DNA from: Roseibium aestuarii
Lineage (GTDB): Bacteria > Pseudomonadota > Alphaproteobacteria > Rhizobiales > Stappiaceae
NCBI RefSeq assembly: GCF_008477545.1
Contig: NZ_VORA01000001.1
Location: 744,001-808,000, forward strand
Reading direction: 5' to 3'
DNA length: 64,000 nt
The position numbers were made by a program, and so were the translations under genes. The notes beneath the pieces are model-generated. The model did not search any database and was not told the DNA's origin. It saw only the letters and a list, made by a program, of their open reading frames with translations. Of this stretch, positions 8,776-16,550 are shown one piece after another. Numbering within the stretch: position 1 is the first letter of the stretch; each line of letters opens with the position of its first letter.

Positions 8776-10287
8776 ATGACCAACCATCTGTTTTCCGAAA
8801 TCCGCAACCGCATGCCGGACGAGGGCAAGACCTTTCTCGAGACGGCCGAGGGCCGGCGCCTGACCTATGGCGACGTGGTGAGCCTGTCGGCCCGTTTCGC
8901 CCAGGCGCTCATCGGACTGGGCGTGGAGCCGGGGGACCGGGTGGCGGTCCAGGTGGAAAAGTCGCCGGAAGCCCTGATGCTCTATCTCGCCACCGTGCGG
9001 GCGGGTGGGGTCTTCCTGCCGCTGAACACCGCCTACACCCCCGCCGAGATCGACTATTTCGTCACCGACGCCGAGCCGAAGGTGCTGGTCTGCGATCCGG
9101 CGTCCCGTGAGGCCCTTTCGGCCACCGCGTCAAAGGTCGGCGCCAGCCTGCAAACCATGGACGCGGCCGGACGGGGCAGCCTCACGGATCTGGCCGAGGC
9201 GCAGGACGGCGCCTTCGAGGATGTGGCGCGCGCCGATGACGACCTTGCCGCCATTCTCTACACCTCCGGCACCACGGGCCGTTCCAAGGGCGCCATGCTC
9301 TCCCACGAGAACCTCGCCTCCAATGCCCGCACCCTGGTGGACTACTGGAAGTTCACGTCGGACGACGTGCTGCTTCATGCCCTGCCGATCTTCCACACCC
9401 ACGGGCTGTTCGTGGCGACCAACTGTCTGCTGATGGCCGGCGGGTCCCTGCTGTTCCTGCCGAAATTCGATCTCGATACGGTGCTGAAGCTGCTGCCGCG
9501 CGCAACCACCATGATGGGCGTGCCCACCTTCTACATTCGCCTGCTGACCTCTTCGGCCTTCACGAAGGATCTGGTTGCCCACATGCGGCTGTTCATTTCC
9601 GGCTCCGCGCCGCTTTCGGCGGAAGTGCACCGGGAATTCTCGGGCCGCACCGGCCATGCCATCCTCGAGCGCTATGGCATGACCGAGACCAACATGAACA
9701 CCTCCAACCCCTATGACGGCGAGCGCCGCCCCGGCACGGTCGGTTTCCCGCTGCCCGGCGTGGCCGTGCGCATCGCCGATCCCCAGACCGGCCGCGAAGT
9801 GGCACGCGGCGAGGTCGGTGTCATAGAGGTCAAGGGCCCCAATGTCTTCCAGGGCTACTGGCGCATGCCGGAAAAGACCGCCGAGGAATTCCGGGTCGAC
9901 CGCTTCTTCATCACCGGCGACATGGGACAGGTGTCGGAAGACGGCTACATCTCCATCGTCGGCCGGGCCAAGGATCTGATCATCTCCGGCGGCTTCAACG
10001 TCTATCCGGCCGAGGTGGAGGCCCTCATCGACGAGATCGAGGGCGTGGCGGAAAGCGCGGTCGTCGGCGTGCCCCATCCCGACTTCGGCGAAGGCGTGGT
10101 GGCAGTGGTCGCCCCCAAGGCTGGCGTTACCCTTGATCCGGCGGCGATCACCGGCGCGCTCGCCGACAAGCTCGCCAAGTTCAAGCAGCCCAAGAAGGTG
10201 CATGTGCTCGAGACCCTGCCGCGCAACACCATGGGCAAGATCCAGAAGAACGTGCTGCGCGACCAGTTCAAGGGCGACTTTGCCTGA
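8776..10287 (+). CDS. matB: Malonyl-CoA synthetase
   Basis: An acyl-adenylate-forming enzyme that makes malonyl-CoA from malonate, ATP and CoA. The adenylation core motif LYTSGTTGRSKGAM is near residue 170, RYGMTETNMN near 300, the hinge region GRAKDLIISGGFNVYPAEVE near 400, and the catalytic lysine in LPRNTMGKIQKN close to the C-terminus. The 503-residue length matches MatB proteins of rhizobia and Rhodopseudomonas. It is 35 bases after the decarboxylase gene and is the last gene of the malonate operon. A large inverted repeat follows at 10364-10417. Confidence 0.94.
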   Translation: MTNHLFSEIRNRMPDEGKTFLETAEGRRLTYGDVVSLSARFAQALIGLGVEPGDRVAVQVEKSPEALMLYLATVRAGGVFLPLNTAYTPAEIDYFVTDAEPKVLVCDPASREALSATASKVGASLQTMDAAGRGSLTDLAEAQDGAFEDVARADDDLAAILYTSGTTGRSKGAMLSHENLASNARTLVDYWKFTSDDVLLHALPIFHTHGLFVATNCLLMAGGSLLFLPKFDLDTVLKLLPRATTMMGVPTFYIRLLTSSAFTKDLVAHMRLFISGSAPLSAEVHREFSGRTGHAILERYGMTETNMNTSNPYDGERRPGTVGFPLPGVAVRIADPQTGREVARGEVGVIEVKGPNVFQGYWRMPEKTAEEFRVDRFFITGDMGQVSEDGYISIVGRAKDLIISGGFNVYPAEVEALIDEIEGVAESAVVGVPHPDFGEGVVAVVAPKAGVTLDPAAITGALADKLAKFKQPKKVHVLETLPRNTMGKIQKNVLRDQFKGDFA

Positions 10288-10363
10288 GGCGGGCAGCCTC
10301 TTCAGCTTCACGTCCCTTGGCGTCGCACGGCGACGCACCCGAACCCAGGCGGCGGACCTGGAA

Positions 10364-10417
10364 GGGGAGGGGCAACAGGGCGGCGGAAACTCCCCTTCGC
10401 GCCTGTTGCCTCTCCCC
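10364..10417. repeat. Large intergenic inverted repeat after matB
   Basis: Arms GGGGAGGGGCAACAGG (10364-10379) and CCTGTTGCCTCTCCCC (10402-10417) pair over 16 positions with one G-T pair, around a 22-nt loop. It lies between matB and the GFA-family gene. There is no strong T-tract. It could act as an operon-end hairpin or be a copy of a dispersed palindromic repeat. Confidence 0.6.
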
Positions 10418-10465
10418 GTCATTCCGTCTTACGCTGATGACCCGTCACCCGTCACGAGAGGCTCC

Positions 10466-10861
10466 ATGCTCACCGGATCCTGCCACTGCGGCCAGCTGCG
10501 CTGGCAGTTCAAGGCCGAGCCTGTCGACGCCACAGCCTGCAACTGCACGGTCTGCCGACGGTACGGCGTCCTGTGGGCCTATGGCCACGAGGGCGAGGAG
10601 ATCGAGACCTCGGGCGAGACCATCGCCTATGCCTGGGGCGAAAAGGTCATCGGATTTTACTTCTGCCCCACTTGCGGCGGCGTGGGCTACTGGCGCTCCA
10701 ACCTTCTGCGCAAGACCGGGCAACGGCGCATAGCGGTCAACCTGCGCCTGGCCGATGACCCGCAGGCCGTGGCCGAAATTCCCGTGACCCGTTTCGACGG
10801 TCTGGACAGTTTCGCCTCGCTCGGCCGCGATGGCCGCTGCGTCAGGGATCTCTGGAGCTGA
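10466..10861 (+). CDS. GFA family protein (formaldehyde-activating-enzyme fold)
   Basis: A 131-residue zinc-binding protein of the GFA (CENP-V/glutathione-dependent formaldehyde-activating) family. The cysteine ligands are visible in GSCHCGQLRW near the N-terminus, CNCTVCRRYG near residue 35 and YFCPTCGGVG near residue 70. Family members bind two zinc ions; the enzymatic role of the family is disputed, so the substrate is unknown. The start at 10466 is chosen because the domain begins at once (MLTGSCHCG). It stands alone between the malonate operon and the oxidase. Confidence 0.85.
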   Translation: MLTGSCHCGQLRWQFKAEPVDATACNCTVCRRYGVLWAYGHEGEEIETSGETIAYAWGEKVIGFYFCPTCGGVGYWRSNLLRKTGQRRIAVNLRLADDPQAVAEIPVTRFDGLDSFASLGRDGRCVRDLWS

Positions 10862-10954
10862 GCGCCGCAGCCTCAGGCGCCATCCAGCCCCCTGTTTTCG
10901 TCGGCGGCTTGCGCTAGATTGAAGATCGATGCCCTTCGACACCGGAGACACCTG

Positions 10955-12343
10955 ATGAACCGCCGCCGCTTCCTTGCCTCTTCTGCTGGCGCGCTTGCCG
11001 GTTGCGCCTTGCCTCGCCTCGTGCTGGCCGCGACCGGACCCGGTCTGATCGAGCTGGATGCGGTCAAGGGTCAGGCGGAACTCTATGGCAAGGAGGGCAA
11101 GCTCTCCGACCTGTGGCTCTACAACGGCAGCCTTCCCGGCCCGGAACTGCGCCTGCGCAAGGGCGAGACGCTCTCGGTCCGCTTCACCAACCGGCTGGAC
11201 GAGCCGACCTCGATCCACTGGCACGGCATCCGCATCGACAATGCGATGGACGGGGTTGCCGGTCTGACCCAGCCGCCGGTTCAGCCGGGCGAGAGCTTCG
11301 ACTACACCTTTACCGTGCCCGATGCCGGCACCTTCTGGTATCACGCCCACACCATGAGCTGGAACCAGGTGCCGCGCGGGCTCTCCGGCGTGCTCATCGT
11401 CGAGGAGGAGACGCCCTTCGTGCCCCGGGACAGGGACCTGACCCTGTTCCTCAGCGACTGGCGGCTGGACGAGGAGGGGGTGCTGATCACCGCTGGCCTC
11501 GGCTCCATGCATGATTTCTCCCACGCGGGGCGTCTGGGCAACTGGCTGACGGTCAACGGCCAGAGCCGGCCCGACATTCCCGTCGTCCGGGGTGCCTGGC
11601 ACCGGCTGCGACTGGTCAATGCCTCGTCCGCCCGGGTGCTGGATCTGGAACCCTCCCGCTTCGGAGCGCAGCTTCTGGCCCTCGACGGTCAGGCCCTCCC
11701 GGCGCTGCGCAAGGTGGAGGGGCCGGTCCGCCTCGCCCCCGGCCAGCGCATGGACCTCGTCATCAAGCCGGAAGGCGACCTGCCGATCCCCTTCGAGCTG
11801 ACAACCGGACAGCCCTTCGTCTTCGCCCGCTTCCTGCCGCGCGACGCAGCCGCCGGAGCGGCCGATGACGATCTGCCCGCCTTGCCCGCCCCGAATGCCC
11901 TGCCCGAGCCGAATCTGGCAAACGCCCGCGAATTGCCCCTGGAAATGGCCGGTGGCGCCATGGGCGGCATGCGCATCATGATGCAGCGCGGGCTTGATCC
12001 CCAGGCCCTGATGGCCGACGGCAAGTTCTGGATCTTCAACGGCGCGCCCGGGTCACTCGAAACGCCGATGTTCAAGGTGGCGCGGGGCGAAAGTGTGGTC
12101 CTCAATGTCTCCAATCTCTCCGGCTTCCCGCACGCGGTGCATCTCCACGGGCACCATTTCCGGGTGCTGGAGCTGAACGGCACGGAGCAGGATCCTGCCG
12201 ACTGGCACGACACGGTGACCCTCGAGCCGGAGGACCGTGCTCGCATCGCTTTTGTCGCGGACAATCCGGGCAAGTGGCTCCTCCACTGTCACATGCTTGG
12301 CCACGCGGCCTCTGGCATGACCGGCTGGTTCGAGGTCGCCTGA
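10955..12343 (+). CDS. Multicopper oxidase, Tat-exported
   Basis: A periplasmic laccase-like multicopper oxidase of 462 residues. The N-terminus is a twin-arginine signal (NRRRFLASSAGALAG). The four copper-binding histidine segments are all present: SIHWHGIRID and FWYHAHTMS in domain 1, and HAVHLHGHHF and WLLHCHMLGHAASGM in domain 3. The last contains the type 1 copper Cys-His and a likely axial Met. The start at 10955 has GGAGACACCTG upstream. A Met-containing loop (GGAMGGMRIMMQRG) hints at cuprous oxidase or copper tolerance activity of the CueO/CopA kind, but no copper export or regulator genes are adjacent. Confidence 0.92.
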   Translation: MNRRRFLASSAGALAGCALPRLVLAATGPGLIELDAVKGQAELYGKEGKLSDLWLYNGSLPGPELRLRKGETLSVRFTNRLDEPTSIHWHGIRIDNAMDGVAGLTQPPVQPGESFDYTFTVPDAGTFWYHAHTMSWNQVPRGLSGVLIVEEETPFVPRDRDLTLFLSDWRLDEEGVLITAGLGSMHDFSHAGRLGNWLTVNGQSRPDIPVVRGAWHRLRLVNASSARVLDLEPSRFGAQLLALDGQALPALRKVEGPVRLAPGQRMDLVIKPEGDLPIPFELTTGQPFVFARFLPRDAAAGAADDDLPALPAPNALPEPNLANARELPLEMAGGAMGGMRIMMQRGLDPQALMADGKFWIFNGAPGSLETPMFKVARGESVVLNVSNLSGFPHAVHLHGHHFRVLELNGTEQDPADWHDTVTLEPEDRARIAFVADNPGKWLLHCHMLGHAASGMTGWFEVA

Positions 12344-12506
12344 GCGCTTCGGTCACGGAACTGTTCACGGCTCTCGAACGGTGAAGACACCGGGAAAAGG
12401 GCAGGGCACGGGTTGAAACGGTCGTCCGGCTTGCGCATCTAGCGAAGGAATACGGATCGCAGCTCACGCTGCGGACCCGCCACATCCCTTTCAGGAGCGC
12501 CAAGAG

Positions 12507-13124
12507 ATGACCATTCACCCCACCCGGGACTTTCTGGTGAGCGATCACCGCAGCCATGCCCATCCGGTCGAGCCGCTCTTCGTCAACCGCTGGTCGCCGC
12601 GCGCCTTTGACGGCTCCGAGATCCCTGAAGCCGATCTGAAGACCATTCTGGAAGCCGCGCGCTGGGCGCCGTCGGCCTTCAACATCCAGCCCTGGCGCTT
12701 TGTCTATGCCCGGCGCGGGGATGCTCACTGGGACACGCTGGTGAACCTCCTCAATCCCTTCAACCGGGACTGGGCGAAGGAAGCCTCCGCGCTGGTCTAT
12801 CTCTTCTCCGACACGCTGATCGACAACAAGGACGGCGGCACGCGCCCTTCCGGCAGCCATTCCTTTGATGCGGGGGCTGCCTGGGCCCACGCGGCCCTGC
12901 AGGCAACCGCCCTCGGCTATCATGCCCATGCCATGGCCGGCATCCTGAAGGACGAGATCCACGCGGCGCTGAATGTGCCCGCCCGGTTCCAGCCGGAGGT
13001 TGCCTTCGCCCTTGGCCGTCGCGGAGATGCCACGACCCTTCCCGATGGGCTTCAGGCCCGCGAAACGCCGAGCCCGCGCAAGCCGCTCGACGAGATTGCC
13101 TTCTCCGGCAGCTTTGCCGAGTGA
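12507..13124 (+). CDS. Nitroreductase family protein
   Basis: A probable FMN-dependent NAD(P)H oxidoreductase of the nitroreductase superfamily, 205 residues. The N-terminal signature NRWSPRAFDG and the flavin-binding EAARWAPSAFNIQPWRF are clear, and FALGRRGD lies near the C-terminus. These enzymes reduce nitro compounds, quinones or flavins as homodimers; the physiological substrate cannot be told. It has a plausible ribosome site (AGGAGCGCCAAGAG) and is closed by a near-perfect terminator at 13163-13194. Confidence 0.9.
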   Translation: MTIHPTRDFLVSDHRSHAHPVEPLFVNRWSPRAFDGSEIPEADLKTILEAARWAPSAFNIQPWRFVYARRGDAHWDTLVNLLNPFNRDWAKEASALVYLFSDTLIDNKDGGTRPSGSHSFDAGAAWAHAALQATALGYHAHAMAGILKDEIHAALNVPARFQPEVAFALGRRGDATTLPDGLQARETPSPRKPLDEIAFSGSFAE

Positions 13125-13162
13125 CGATACGCCGGTCATCCATCAGACGCTGGTGACAAGAC

Positions 13163-13194
13163 AAAACCCCCGGAAGCAGGCTTCCGGGGGTTTT
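13163..13194. terminator. Strong bidirectional terminator
   Basis: A perfect 14-bp stem (AAAACCCCCGGAAG / CTTCCGGGGGTTTT) with a CAGG loop and T-rich flanks on both strands. It lies between the nitroreductase gene and the convergent cupin gene and should serve both. Confidence 0.95.
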
Positions 13195-13229
13195 TCAGTT
13201 TTCATGCCTGCCGAGACGCTCCGCGAGGC

Positions 13230-13883
13230 TCAGGCCAGATGTCCGGTCTTGCGCCAGACACGCGCGCCGTCGGCCGAACGGATCGTCTGGCGGGTGCCCG
13301 CCGGAACCCGCAGCCAGGTGCCGGGACCATAGGAGCCCTCGTCATCGGCAAAGGCGCCGTCGAGCACGAAATATTCCGCGCCGCCGCCGAAGACCTCTGG
13401 TCCGTAGCTGCTGCCGGCTGCCCAGGTCACCATTTCCACGGTTTCCTGTGCGCCCTGAAAGAGCGGCAGGATCTGTTCGCCGGGGCGGGTGTCCTGCCAG
13501 AGCGTGGCGTCGCCCGTATCGACCCGCACGACAGCGTCGTCATTCGGGTCCATCTGCCGCAGCTTGACGAGAATGGTCGCGCCGGGACGGGTCGCGGGGA
13601 TATGGGAGGATCCGGGAGGGTTGCGCACGTAATAGCCCTTCGGGAAGTCGCCCGTCTCGTCGGAGAAGACGCCTGCCAGCACCAGGAACTCCTCGCCGAG
13701 CGCATGGCTGTGCGCCGGAAAGGCGGAGCCGGGGGCGAAACGCACGATGGTCGTGGCGCGGGCAACCTCTTCCCCGTCCCGCTCCAGCATCCGCCGTTCG
13801 ACGCCACCGGCAGGCGAGGGCACCCAGTCCAGCGCCGTGCTGTCGACGACGGCCCGCTCTGTCAGGTCGGCATTCAGTTTCAT
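13230..13883 (-). CDS. Tandem cupin protein (ChrR-like)
   Basis: A 217-residue protein with two cupin barrels resembling the ChrR anti-sigma cupin domain family. The first barrel (about residues 10-105) has the metal-binding pattern HSHALGEEFLVLAGVFSDE with PKGYYVRNPPGSSH, and the second (about 110-215) is a degenerate copy (GGGAEYFVLDGAFADDEGSYGPGTWLRVPAG) that has lost the histidines. The ATG at 13883 has GGAG eight bases before it and is preferred over the further upstream start at 13922. No anti-sigma zinc domain or sigma factor gene accompanies it, so a metabolic or sensing role is open. Confidence 0.82.
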   Translation of the reverse strand: MKLNADLTERAVVDSTALDWVPSPAGGVERRMLERDGEEVARATTIVRFAPGSAFPAHSHALGEEFLVLAGVFSDETGDFPKGYYVRNPPGSSHIPATRPGATILVKLRQMDPNDDAVVRVDTGDATLWQDTRPGEQILPLFQGAQETVEMVTWAAGSSYGPEVFGGGAEYFVLDGAFADDEGSYGPGTWLRVPAGTRQTIRSADGARVWRKTGHLA

Positions 13884-14232
13884 GGGGGGCTCCGCAGGTC
13901 TCGAAGGGTGGGAGGACGACACCGGATCGCCCTCCCGACGGTAAATGGCTTCGTCCTGTTAGGTAGGGTCGAGAGGCGGCCTTGCAAAGTCTGGACCCGG
14001 CGCCTTTCTCGCCTTTCCGCCTCTCGCGCCGAAAAAGGGACTGGTCAGGGGGCTCTGCCTGTGGCAAGCGGGGAAAGCTGGCGCAAACCGGGGCCTGCCC
14101 TTTGCGCTGCGGGCGGAATCGTGATCCATTTGCGACCCCACGGACTGCATTCACACCACGAACAGACATCCCTTGGGACCTTGCCCGGACCGTGACGGTC
14201 TGGCGGTCTGCCGAGAGAGGTCGGATCGGCGC
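13884..14232. other. Divergent intergenic region, nothing recognised
   Basis: About 350 bp separate the divergent cupin and HerA-like genes. It must hold the promoters of both, but I see no clear operator palindrome, RNA gene or small ORF with a credible ribosome site. Confidence 0.5.
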
Positions 14233-15708
14233 ATGACGGTTAGTATCGATATCGGCGAAATGACGGGCGGTTCGCGCGCCCTGATGGATCTGGAAGAGCT
14301 GCTGGCGACCCGCCTGCTGGTGCAGGGCAATTCCGGGTCCGGAAAATCGCATCTTCTGCGTCGCCTGCTCGAACAGTCGGCCCCCTGGGTTCAGCAGGCC
14401 ATCATCGATCCGGAGGGCGACTTCGTCTCTCTGGCCGACAAGTATGGTCATGTGGTGGTCGATGCGGTGGGCACCGAAAAGGACCTTCAGATGATCGCGT
14501 CCCGTGTGCGTCAGCACCGGGTCTCCGTGGTGCTCAATCTGGAAGGGCTCGACGCCGACCGGCAGATGAAGGCGGCCGCTACCTTCCTCGACGGCCTCTT
14601 CGATGCGGACCGGGAACTCTGGTATCCGATGCTCGTCATCGTCGATGAAGCCCAGCTCTTTGCCCCGGCTGCCGCCGGCGAGGTGACGGAAGAAGCCCGC
14701 CGCCGGTCGCTCGGTGCCATGACGAACCTCATGTGCCGTGGCCGAAAGCGCGGTCTGGCAGGCGTCATTGCCACCCAGCGTCTGGCCAAGCTCGCCAAGA
14801 ACGTGGCGGCCGAAGCCTCCAACTTCCTGATGGGCCGGACCTTCCTCGATATCGACATGGCCCGTGCCGCCGATCTCCTGGGCATGGAGCGCCGTCAGGC
14901 CGAAGCCTTCCGCAATCTCGACCGGGGCAATTTCATCGCCCTCGGTCCGGCCATGTCCCGCCGCCCGCTTCCCGTGAAGATCGGACCGGTGGAAACCATG
15001 GGTCGGGGCGGCAGCCCCAAGCTGATGCCGCTGCCCGAGCAGCCGAAGGAAGACGCCAAGGATCTCATCTTCACGCCGGCACCGGGCGAAGCGGTGCCCA
15101 TGCGCCAGCGCCATGTGGAGCCGCAGGTTTCCACCGAGGACGTGCTGAGCCGCCTGTCGAGCGCCCGCCATGCCGCCGAGGCGGAGGTGCCGCAGCCCGA
15201 GAACCTCTTCGACGTGAGTGACCGGGAAGACCGGATCGAGGCCATCATCGCCGAGATCCTGGAAGACCCGGAAGCGGCTTTCCAGCCCATCGCCTCGCTC
15301 TATCAGGACTTCCAGGTCCGCTGCCGCATTGCCAAGCTGCCGGGCGGCGCACCGGACCTGCAGATGTTCCGCGAGCGGCTTTCCGTCGCGCGTGCAGGCG
15401 TGGAAAAGGGCGATATCGACGAGGGCGAGTGGAAGCAGGCCGAGCTGATCGCCGCCGAACTGCCCGACGACATGCGCGGCGTCTATCTGCTGCTGGCCAA
15501 GGCCGCCCTTGCCAAGGCCCCGTGCCCGGGCAACCTCGAGATCGCCACCGCCTATGGCACCCGCTCGCCGGGGCGTGCCCGCTGGCTCCTGTCGCACATG
15601 GAAGAGCGCGGGTTCCTTGTCTGCGCCACCGACCTGCGCGGCAACCGCATCGTCACCCTCACGGATCTGGGCTGGCAGACGGCCCCGGGCGACGAGGCCG
15701 CTGCCTGA
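14233..15708 (+). CDS. HerA-like ATP-binding protein (DUF87)
   Basis: A 491-residue AAA-type ATPase of the HerA/FtsK superfamily. Walker A is VQGNSGSGKSH (about residues 32-42), Walker B with the catalytic glutamate is MLVIVDEAQLF (about 134), and an arginine-rich RRRSLGAMTNLMCRGRKRG follows, then TQRLAKLAKNV. The C-terminal 90 residues look like a winged helix (GRARWLLSHMEERGF...TLTDLGW). HerA proteins are hexameric DNA translocases, but no NurA nuclease or SIR2 partner gene is adjacent, so this is a stand-alone type common in alphaproteobacteria with unknown role. The ATG at 14233 is supported by GGTCGGA upstream; the frame opens earlier at 14173. Confidence 0.85.
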   Translation: MTVSIDIGEMTGGSRALMDLEELLATRLLVQGNSGSGKSHLLRRLLEQSAPWVQQAIIDPEGDFVSLADKYGHVVVDAVGTEKDLQMIASRVRQHRVSVVLNLEGLDADRQMKAAATFLDGLFDADRELWYPMLVIVDEAQLFAPAAAGEVTEEARRRSLGAMTNLMCRGRKRGLAGVIATQRLAKLAKNVAAEASNFLMGRTFLDIDMARAADLLGMERRQAEAFRNLDRGNFIALGPAMSRRPLPVKIGPVETMGRGGSPKLMPLPEQPKEDAKDLIFTPAPGEAVPMRQRHVEPQVSTEDVLSRLSSARHAAEAEVPQPENLFDVSDREDRIEAIIAEILEDPEAAFQPIASLYQDFQVRCRIAKLPGGAPDLQMFRERLSVARAGVEKGDIDEGEWKQAELIAAELPDDMRGVYLLLAKAALAKAPCPGNLEIATAYGTRSPGRARWLLSHMEERGFLVCATDLRGNRIVTLTDLGWQTAPGDEAAA

Positions 15709-15724
15709 ACCCTTGCCGGGTATC

Positions 15725-16249
15725 TCAGGAGGCCGGGCGCATGCGCCGGTGTGCGACCGGACGCTGGAAGGCTTCCGCCGGCAGACTGTCACGCAAGCCC
15801 AGAAGATGGCGAAGCTGACCGATCTCGCTGGTGAGGCCGTCGAGGGTGCGTTCCAGCACATCCGCCAGATAGCTGCCTGCCGGCGCATGGGCCTGCACGG
15901 TCCGGGCCTTGGCGCGCACCTTTTGCAGATAGGTGAGAAGTTCCTCCAGATCGTCCTCGCGAATGTTCATGCGCCCATCCGGGGGCAGGCGCGTCAATCC
16001 GGCGGAGCCCACGGTGCCGAACCGGGTGGGCGTGCCAGACGCGCCGTTGCCCGACGCGCCGTTGCCACGCGCGCCATTGCCAAGCGCGCCATTGCCGGGG
16101 GCGGGCGCTGAGGAGGGCTGGGTCTCAGCCAGGGTGCCGATGTCTGCCATCTCGTGGTCCTTGTCAAAGTCTCTGCGCGTGCCGGGTGAGCCGGGCCGGG
16201 GCAGGCCGGGCGCTGCCGAACCAGGGGGCTGCTCGCTCTGGTGAGGCAC
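15725..16249 (-). CDS. Hypothetical protein with GNGAx repeats
   Basis: No family recognised. The GTG start at 16249 has a GAAGGAGA ribosome site just upstream (174 residues); an ATG at 16150 with AAGGA also fits (141 residues). The N-terminal half is disordered, rich in Pro, Gly and Ala, with four tandem five-residue repeats (GNGAL, GNGAR, GNGAS, GNGAS). The C-terminal half (about residues 95-165) looks helical: EDDLEELLTYLQKVRAKA and LADVLERTLDGLTSEIGQL could form a small helical hairpin or coiled coil. It is convergent with the HerA-like gene, with only 16 bp between the stops. Confidence 0.65.
   Translation of the reverse strand: MPHQSEQPPGSAAPGLPRPGSPGTRRDFDKDHEMADIGTLAETQPSSAPAPGNGALGNGARGNGASGNGASGTPTRFGTVGSAGLTRLPPDGRMNIREDDLEELLTYLQKVRAKARTVQAHAPAGSYLADVLERTLDGLTSEIGQLRHLLGLRDSLPAEAFQRPVAHRRMRPAS
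16038..16097. repeat. Four 15-bp tandem repeats
   Basis: Four direct copies of a 15-bp unit related to GACGCGCCGTTGCCC, in frame within the hypothetical gene and coding GNGAx pentapeptides. Likely to vary in copy number between strains through replication slippage. Confidence 0.85.
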
Positions 16250-16550
16250 GACTCTCCTTCAATGTTCTTGATTTGTTCTTAACGCGTCAGCGGGCCTCCA
16301 TGCAAGATGAAATGGCGGCAATAATACCCTAACGTCAGGTTTGGCAGCGCTCACGAAGGCAGCGGTGCAACCCTGGAGAGTCCTTGTTCGGCAATGCGCG
16401 CAAGTGCCTTCTTTGGCATCAGCACCCTTGTAATGGATTGGAATCATGAGGGTTTTTACTGCCTAAATTATCATCGTTATTTATACTTATGCGTTCATGA
16501 GTTGTTTAGGGGAGAGACCGCCTACTCGAAAAAAATTCATGAGGCTTGTC
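16250..16550. other. AT-rich intergenic region before first chemoreceptor
   Basis: About 300 bp between the divergent hypothetical and first chemoreceptor genes, clearly richer in A and T than the surroundings, especially 16430-16550. It presumably carries the chemoreceptor promoter. No flagellar sigma28 motif or palindrome could be assigned with confidence. Confidence 0.5.

Noticed and set aside
13540-15888. A 782-codon minus-strand frame across the cupin and HerA-like genes
   Set aside because: It overlaps the HerA-like gene with its clear ATPase motifs and the true cupin frame; its translation has no domain signal.
16038-16097. Short regular repeats as a CRISPR array
   Set aside because: The 15-bp units are directly adjacent without spacers and code in frame for GNGAx; no cas genes are present.
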